From assembly GCA_022264855.1 (NCBI GenBank), contig JABYQU010000004.1:620001-684000 (forward strand): a stretch of DNA of 64,000 nt. Reading direction: 5' to 3'. This stretch comes from Lenzites betulinus. Its lineage: Eukaryota > Basidiomycota > Agaricomycetes > Polyporales > Polyporaceae. Positions within the stretch are counted from its first letter, which is position 1; every line of letters begins with the position of its first letter. Shown piece after piece: positions 57,170-64,000 of the stretch. The notes beneath the pieces are model-generated. The model ran no database searches. It worked only from the letters and a program-made list of their open reading frames with translations, and was not told the origin of the DNA. Made by a program: the position numbers and the translations under genes.

Positions 57170-59042
57170 CTATTTATCTTCGCGGAACGTCCAGACCCGG
57201 ACACCGCCTCGCCGCCGCTCGTCTCCCTCCCACCCGTGCTCGGCCCTCCAAACCTCCCCGTAGCCCAGGTCTAGAAGAAGTTTTTTGACGTCAGGCTGGT
57301 CCAGCAGGGCCCCGAAGAAAACTAGACTTCGCGGCCATTCGTGCCTCCAGGAACGTGTTTCATTTGTGTCGACTCCCGGTTTCGACCGAGGAAGAGCGGA
57401 AGGCGGAAATGCAGGATCCACCTTGTCGGGAAATCGGCTTTTGAGATATCCAAATGGCGACGCGTAGAATACGTCTGTTTGATCCTGGTATCGTGACACG
57501 TCTTGACCACTGGGAAGCAAAGAAATTACACTTTTATTATACGCCCGCCACTGCAATGAACGTACTGAAGAGGGGGCTCACAGCCCAATGCCCACAGCAT
57601 ACCGTCATCGATCAAATCGACCCTATGCAGGTATGATTGCCATGGTGTTGAATGACAAGGCATGAGGAAGCCGATAGGTGCCGGCCCCTCCGGCGCGAGG
57701 TGTTTTAAATGACGAATGACATCGACTTGAGCGCGACCATGGAACAATGCCACGTACATCACAGCAGGAATAGAAAGCAAGACGAGTAGGCGGCGAAAAC
57801 GTGTCCCAGCGGCTGATATGGTCTTGTGGCCGTGTAAATCCACAAACGATTTCGCCGCGAGGATATGCATGATAGGGAGAAGGGGATGGAGGAAGCGCCA
57901 TTCCTTGTGTCCCGCGAGCGAGTACACCGAGACAGTCCAGATGACAAGTCCGAGGATAACCCGCAGAGAGCTTGGTGCTGACGATTGTGTAGCGAGGTAT
58001 GTGCCGTGCAAAACCCAAGGTAGTGCTGCGGTAGTGAGGATGGGAATACCCTGTGAGAGATAGTAGTGCCATGGGCTCCTCCCATAGAATAATGAGACGG
58101 AAGAGGCGTTTGTGAGCAGGAAGTTGATCGGTGTCAGAGTGAGCTTTCCATAGTAAAGCGAGTCCAAGCCGATGACTGTGAGGAGTACAGATGCCCTGGG
58201 AAGTCATTAGCCCGAGCAGATACGCGCAACATGAGAGCCATTCACCCGATCCAAAATGCGTTGATGAACACAGATAGTAAGTCCTTGAATCGTCTCCGAA
58301 GGGTCCACAACAGATACATGAACATGTATATCCATAGCACCGCGTTTGTCGGGCGGATGGCGCACGCTAGGGCGGCGAACAATACTGCTTTTCGCAGGTC
58401 CGTTCTGCGCGGATGTTAGCATATGGTTAGGCGTGTCATGGACGAGCATACCTCCAGTGAGACACACTAGTATCGAAGGGAAAATAGCTAAGAGCAACGA
58501 TTGTCAAAGATGTCTCCGCAGAGTTTGATATGGAGCGCGACAAGGACAGGCCGTGGAAAAATGAGGTCAGGGAGAAGAAGACCTAGAACATAAAGGTCAG
58601 ATACATAAACATTAACCAGCAAACATGAATACTCACAGTTGCGTCGACATATCTCTCGCCTACGACCCTCCTCGCTAGATGGGCTACCCAAATATCGGTA
58701 CAAGCCGCGAGCGCACCGTGTAGCAACTTAGGTCCCCAGATCTACCACACGCTTAGAACCCCTTCGTTATAGCAGCCTGCGCAAACACACACCTACCAGA
58801 GCATCTGTACTGTCCAGGTTGAGCACCTTCAGTAGCCAGTAAACGGGCACGTTCAAGGCAGGATAGACAATGCTTCGTATAGGCTTTGGTGCAAGCCATT
58901 CCCAGGTAAGTTGTCCGTACCCGAATACGAGGTGGTGCGCAACCTCTAGTGACTGGTAGTACTCGTCAGGCTGGAAGAAGGTCCATGTCGCGAGTGCTAT
59001 CCCAATGCGAACAGTAAGCGCAGTGAAAGACAGATAGCGCAT
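57170..59042 (-). CDS. GPI10: GPI mannosyltransferase III (GT22)
   Basis: Adds the third mannose to the GPI-anchor precursor in the ER lumen, using dolichol-phosphate-mannose. Multi-exon, starting MRYLSFTALTVRIGIALATW at 59042 and stopping at 57170-57172. The luminal loop FQPDEYYQSLEVAHHLVFGY followed by GQLTWEW is the signature of the PIG-B/Gpi10 branch of GT22, including the conserved acidic pair. Many hydrophobic segments follow (SIVYPALNVPVYWLLKVL, AIRPTNAVLWIYMFMYLLW, TLTPINFLLTNASS with SLFYGRSPWHYYLSQGIP). SLAGHKEWRFLHPLLPIM is another strongly conserved block. The C-terminal part (FYASPFGYLKSRFP, HEWPRSLVFF) is luminal and typical. Exon borders between 58100 and 58800 are approximate. 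Confidence 0.9.
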
Positions 59043-59323
59043 ACGATCACGCAGGTATAGGAGGGACCGAAAGCAAGTAGTGGTCGACTACCAGGTCCGT
59101 ACTTGTTGGTGACGCACTCAGGTGACTCAGACGCCCGCCCAATGGCTGAATCTCAGATCTACAACTTACAAGTTGTAACGTTAACCACGTTCGAGTCTCC
59201 GAATATTCGAGTGGACTGCTAAACCCAGCGCAGTACGTTTACATGAGTAGCGATACCGGTACATTGACATTGACACCTTCGGTTCAATAAATAATTTCGC
59301 TCCGCGCTCTCTACTGATCGCCC

Positions 59324-61620
59324 TCACATCCTCTCCGCGGCGAACTTGGATACCCGCTTCTCCTTGCCTGAACCACCCGAGCCACCGGAGCGAGATACGG
59401 CAGGAACGGCCTCTCTCACAGCCCCAATCGTTGGCGGTTTCCGCTCGAGGACCGAAGAGCTGACCGGCGTCCGTGGCGTGGCTGGATTGGAGAACACCGC
59501 GCTTACCGGTGTGCCCACGGCGGTCGAGGTCGGGCTTGCGAAGGACGGCGACTCGAGGATGGCTGACTCGAACGTCGCGAGGCCAGAGGGAACGGGGTGC
59601 GAGGGTGATGCGATCACGCCTGGAGCGGGGAACGAGGGGGAGTCCACGACCATGCCCGGCATTTGCGCCGGACGCTTGCCAGAAGCCTTCGACGACGTGC
59701 TAGGAACGAGGAACGAGGGGGAGTCGATGATAACGCCTGGCATCTGCTGCGGGAAAGGAGGGGGCGCCTTAGACGAGGAGGCAGGGGGTTGTGAAGTCTT
59801 CGTGGGTACAGCGATGGGCGTTGCGCTTCGTGAAGCCAATTTTGGTGATGACCGCTCAATGTTATTGAGCGGGGTTGTTAGACCTGGAGAGCCTGGAGAA
59901 TGTGGGGGCGTCTCGGTCCCCAATGACAGCTTGAACTGGGATACCTTGGATAGCTTGGACTGGCGCTGTACAGGTGCTTCTGCCGGCGACTCAGCGGAAC
60001 CAGGCTGGACCTGGGCAGGAGACGCGGAGGTCGTGGGGAGGGAAGACCCGTTTGGAGGTAACGTCGGTCCGACGTTAACGATATCGCCCTTTTTGAGCAT
60101 ATCTAACACGTCTTTAGCTGGGGCTTCGAGCTCATCCTCGCTGTCGCCATCTTGTCCGCCCACCAGCTGTTCCCCTTCGAGCTTCCCTAATCGAACGGCG
60201 GATTTGAGAGTCGAAGACTGGGACGAAGGCAAGATAGAGCCTCCCAGAGAATGCGATGGTAGAGATGAGCTAGAAGAAAGAGAGGCCTTGAAACGTGATC
60301 CGGGTGGCCTTGGCGGCGACGACGCTAGAGTCGCCTCTAGCGGTACGTCCTGGCAATATCATGGGTATGTGAGACCAACGCAGGGATTTGATATGGACAT
60401 ACCGGCTGGTCCCACTCATTTCCCTCCTCGCCGTGTTCATGATTGCGCATCGCCGCGAGAGCCTCGGCTCCTACAGTGGCTCGCTTTTCATAATATGCAA
60501 GAGCAATCTCGCGCTGATGTTGAGCATAGTCGTAGCCCTCGAGATCCCACTCCCCTGACTCATCCTCGAGGTGTTCCGACCCGCTTTCGTCAGACTCCTC
60601 GTGATGTGGCGGCGGTGGATCGTCGATGTCAGACAGGTCCGAATGGATGATCTCCCCATCGTCAGAGTCGGCAGGAACTGGAGAACCAGGATCGGACTCG
60701 TCGTCGGAGTCTGCCTGGGTGGACTTCGGCGGTGGAGGGGACTTTGGACCACGGCTAATTCCAGGAATACGCTCCACAACGTTCATCTTCATCGGGAGCT
60801 GATTCATCTCTCCGCGCGTGATGAGCGTGCTCTTGCCCCCAGTGAGTTTGGCAGGCGCGACATCCCCCCATTCGAGAGGAGGCACAGGTACACTGTTCGC
60901 GGGTTGATTCTCATGATCCGGAGGTAGGTCCGCGAACGTCACGCTTTTCTTGGGCTTCAGCTTCCTCCGTTCGTCCCTCGCCTGTTTATCCGCTTGCTCC
61001 AAGGCTTGCTTCTCCTTTTCGTCCCGCTCTCGCGCCGCGGCCAGATTCTGGAGGAGCGCCTTGCCCATCTTCTTCTGCATCTCTCGCGCTTTCTTTAACG
61101 CGTCCATTTCGGCTTTCGCTGCCTCTTTGCGTTTATCCAGTTCGACCTGGAAGCGCTTGTGCTCTTCCGCCTCATCCTTCTCTTGTTCAATCCTCTCTTC
61201 CTCCTCGAGAATGTCGAGTATGCGGTCACGCTCTGCGCGCAAACGCGCCTTCTCTCCGAGCGACAGGGTCCACAAGGGAAGGACGTCTGCTTCGAGGGCA
61301 GGCACAGGACGGGAAGTGGCGGAGTCCTGGTCTTCAGGCACAGGTTCTACGATATCGACAATCGGAAGTCCTTCTTCGTTAACCAGCTATAAACAACAAT
61401 TGTTCATGGTGGTTCGACGGTAGGGGCACAATGAACATACCTCACCCTTCTCGTTCCGCTGCCCCGCATCGGCCAGGGCGTTCTCACCCAGGAGCTCGCC
61501 CAGCTTGTCCGATATCTTCCGGACCTGATTCGGGTTGAGTTTTCCTACTTCGCTAGACTGTGCACCCGGCGATAGCGAATGCAGCAGCGCCTGCAAGGCT
61601 AGTTGGGCGGTCAGATCCAT
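59324..61620 (-). CDS. DUF3835 protein, URI/Bud27-like
   Basis: Three exons (61620-61441, 61386-60403, 60349-59324) give 729 aa; all junctions are GT-AG and phase 0. The N-terminus (MDLTAQLALQALLHSLSPGA) is followed by LVNEEGLPIVDI and a long charged coiled coil (EKARLRAERDRILDILEEEE through the AKAEMDALKKAREMQKKMG region). An acidic Asp/Glu/Ser-rich middle follows. The C-terminal third is Ser/Pro-rich with repeated DSPSF motifs and ends KRVSKFAAERM, matching the DUF3835 tail of unconventional prefoldin RPB5 interactors. The prefoldin domain expected at the N-terminus of Bud27/URI is not present. Only about 300 bp separate the start codon from divergent PNO1, so it cannot be hidden upstream. 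A role in RNA polymerase assembly or TOR-linked translation is inferred from the family. Confidence 0.7.
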
Positions 61621-61925
61621 GAGGCTCACAAGCGCGCTGAGGCGGCGTGCTATGTACCTTGCGCGCGACTTTCGTTCAAACTGTGTGCCGCGCCTGTAGA
61701 TGTTGAGCTCGCCATTCCAGCAGATCTATCGAGATGCCAAGAATACAGCGGCCGGGACGTGTACGAGCGGACGCAAGGCGGGAAAGGTGTGGGGCGGAGA
61801 GTGCATGCATCGGCAATTGCCGAAGGGAATGCAGAATTTCATTAGACGCCAGAGGTAGTACCCGTTGCCGCACGCCCTCATCTTCATCTCCTTTTGCCGC
61901 TACTCTCAGCAGCCAGATCGCCGCC

Positions 61926-62988
61926 ATGGTTGTCGTACACACACAGCCGAGCACCTCGGAAGTCAAGCACAAGAAAAACCGCCGCAAAATTGCGAAAAAG
62001 CCCGCACGGATCGCACCCGCAGAAGGCGCGGAAGAGCATGGCATGGACGAGACCTCTCCCTCTGCCGGTGAACAATCGGAGGATGTACCATCTCAGCAGC
62101 AGGAGGGTTGGGATGAAGGAGATGACGAGGTCATGATTGACACCGACCCATCCGCCCCTTCGCAATCCGCTGCACCCGCATTCCCCCCGCTCCCGGCGTC
62201 CGCCCAAAGGTCTACACTGAAGTCAGAGATTCGCCGGATACCCATACCCCCCCACCGCATAACTCCGTTGAAGAAGGACTGGGTGAACATCTTCTCGCCA
62301 TTGACGGAGATGCTGCAGCTGCAAGTGCGCATGAACGTTCAGCGAAAATCTGTAGAGATCAGGGTCAGTAGATAGCCTGTGCGGCAGTGCGGAAGCCTGG
62401 CTAAACGCTTGTGTGCAGACATCAAAACACACGAAGGATGTTGGTGCCATCCAGAAGGGCGCTGATTTCGTCAAGGCATATGCTTTGGGCTTCGATGTGA
62501 ATGTGAGTTATATGCGGGGTAGAGTTGCCTGAATGCCACTAACACTTTGCGCAGGACTCTATCGCACTGTTGCGTCTGGACGACCTCTACCTTGACTCCT
62601 TCGAGATCAAGGATGTGAAGACTCTCCACGGCGACCATCTGTCTCGTGCCATCGGTGAGAAACTTCTGCCATCGTGACCGCAAGGCCTTGTTACTGACAT
62701 TAGTCAAAATAGGTCGTATCGCCGGTCAGGACGGCAAGACGAAATTTACCATTGAGAACGCCAGCCGGACCCGAATCGTCCTTGCAGACACGTATGTATC
62801 CTCGATCCGTGCTTTCCACCTTATTCTGACCGTAAACTGTGTCTAGAAAAATCCACATTCTGGGCTCTTTCCAGAACATTAAAATCGCGCGAGACGCTAT
62901 CGTCTCCCTCATCCTCGGGTCACCACCTGGGAAAGTCTATGCTGGCCTGCGTACCGTCAGTGCGCGCATGCGCCAGAGGGCGCTATAA
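61926..62988 (+). CDS. PNO1: Pre-rRNA processing KH-domain protein
   Basis: Assembly factor of the 40S subunit (also called Dim2) that binds the 3' end of 18S rRNA next to the Nob1 cleavage site, in the nucleolus and cytoplasm. Five exons (61926-62363, 62419-62502, 62555-62654, 62713-62791, 62847-62988) encode 280 aa, the family's normal size. A basic/acidic low-complexity N-terminus precedes the core: [72 protein letters not shown], then the KH domain with [20 protein letters not shown] and ending [20 protein letters not shown]. The start sits in a strong context (CCGCCATGG). Confidence 0.96.
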
Positions 62989-63877
62989 ATGGCGTCACTG
63001 TCGCATACATGTCAGGTCTAGTCCTGACGAGTTGTGTAAGCTGTTGAGTTGTAGATCTTTCACACATGTTTCATTATCGCTTCTATCGTATGGATTGTAT
63101 CGTTGTGGGTGTACTGGTGTGATAAATATCAGTCCTATCGCCTTTCATGGGTCACTTCACTGTCTTCGAACAGTCCGGACAGTGTTGGGGGCTCCAAAAG
63201 AGGTAGAATAACTCGAAGACAACGCCGACGGGGATGTTGGCAGCGTCAAGTAGGTCATTTGAAGGGCTTTGCAAATACGGTCCAAACGACGACACTTTTA
63301 CCTGTATAGTGTGGAGGCTTTGCTTGGCCTGTGGCGGGTAATGGGCTTAATCTGCGCACCTTTAGCTTGCAGTCGTTTCTTTGCGCTTGCGCGAGCCACG
63401 TGACCGCGTCAGACAAGTCGCGAGGAAGAGGTGGTTCATCTCACTAATAAGAATCAGTGCTGCTTCACAAGCGCATTCATTCTATCCAGCAGGTGGTACT
63501 GTGCGCGAAGGTAAAGGTCGTATGTGATTTTAAAATGCCGCTAGTACTACCCAGTACTAGTTTGTCTCGGCGCCCGTCCCTCCAAATTAGTTATCAAATT
63601 CAAGACATATCCAGGGGCGTCCCGCTAAGATGGTTGCATAGTTATGAGGGTACAGAGTGGTGACGAGGGGGTGGTTGGGGGGCATCTGGGAGCAATGGAC
63701 GACGTCAAGAGCCAAGAACCGTCTGGTTCAGACGGACTGGTCGCCGAGTGACCGCGATCGGCCGCAGTAGAGCGTCTCGCACAGGCGCGTTCCCGGCGTC
63801 GCTACTTATAATCCACCTCGCTTCATCGCCCCCACAACGTCCGCCACCCAAGGACTCTGGCAAACCGTCGTTGAGAC
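62989..63877. other. Intergenic region
   Basis: 3' UTR of PNO1 and the promoter of the gene at the right edge. No supported gene; no RNA gene recognised. Confidence 0.5.
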
Positions 63878-64000
63878 ATGGCGGCCCCCTCCGACATCTC
63901 ACTACGTCGCTCCTCTCGCCTACAGGCGAAGGCTACGCTCGTGTATGCAGACTCGGAGGACGAAGACCATGCGTCGGCAGGCCCTTCTACCGGCTCTGGC
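63878..64000 (+). CDS. Start of an unidentified gene, cut by the window edge
   Basis: ATG at 63878 in good context (GACATGGCG) opens a frame that runs to the end of the window for 41 codons: MAAPSDISLRRSSRLQAKAT, then an acidic patch (YADSEDEDHAS). The RRSSRLQAK start resembles N-termini of several nuclear proteins and of Agaricomycete F-box proteins. Too little remains to assign it. Confidence 0.5.
   Translation, partial: MAAPSDISLRRSSRLQAKATLVYADSEDEDHASAGPSTGSG

Noticed and set aside
59346..60650. 434-codon plus-strand frame
   Set aside because: Antisense of the Ser/Pro-rich part of the DUF3835 gene.

Overview
The window is nuclear DNA of a filamentous basidiomycete. It is GC-rich, and its genes are cut by many short introns (about 50-160 nt, nearly all GT-AG). 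A secreted CBM1-tethered AA8 cytochrome and several Agaricomycete-type protein families point to a wood- or litter-decaying Agaricomycete, plausibly Polyporales. That placement is inference. No virus, plasmid, CRISPR array or rRNA gene was seen, and no convincing tRNA.

Bases 1-16500 hold a direct segmental duplication. Bases 1-6215 recur at 9923-16104 with an offset of about 9.92 kb. The unit starts inside a degenerate tandem array with a period near 155 bp. It continues through about 4 kb with no recognisable gene and ends in a gene for an uncharacterised four-TM protein. The second gene copy (14606-16497) is intact. The first (4691-6215) has a 1-bp frameshift and is cut off where it meets the spacer. 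Divergence between the copies is patchy: nearly identical in the middle, clearly different at both ends and in one short internal patch. This fits gene conversion.

Bases 17000-22010 carry CAB4 (phosphopantetheine adenylyltransferase, +) convergent with a paxillin-like LIM protein (-). Bases 22011-28250 are about 6 kb without a supported gene. This stretch contains two ~200-bp direct repeats enclosing a cluster of strong DNA hairpins, and one weak small ORF.

Bases 28251-45566 are all minus strand: a 1120-aa Zn2Cys6 transcription factor, an Erf2-like DHHC palmitoyltransferase, a SAC/hSac2 phosphoinositide phosphatase, the proteasome beta5 subunit Pre2 and a class I methyltransferase. A decayed peptidase-like fragment follows at about 46280-46660.

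Bases 47168-64000 are gene-dense: UBC9 (+) and SNU13 (-), converging; the AA8-CBM1 cytochrome (+); a conserved protein with a possible retropepsin-like end (+); mitoribosomal mS38/Cox24 (+); an uncharacterised Cys-rich protein (+); an F-box/LRR-like protein (-); the GPI10 mannosyltransferase (-); a DUF3835/URI-like protein (-) divergent from PNO1 (+); and the start of one more gene at the right edge. Most are housekeeping genes (CoA synthesis, SUMOylation, splicing and snoRNP assembly, ribosome biogenesis, proteasome, GPI anchors). They do not form an operon or a metabolic cluster.
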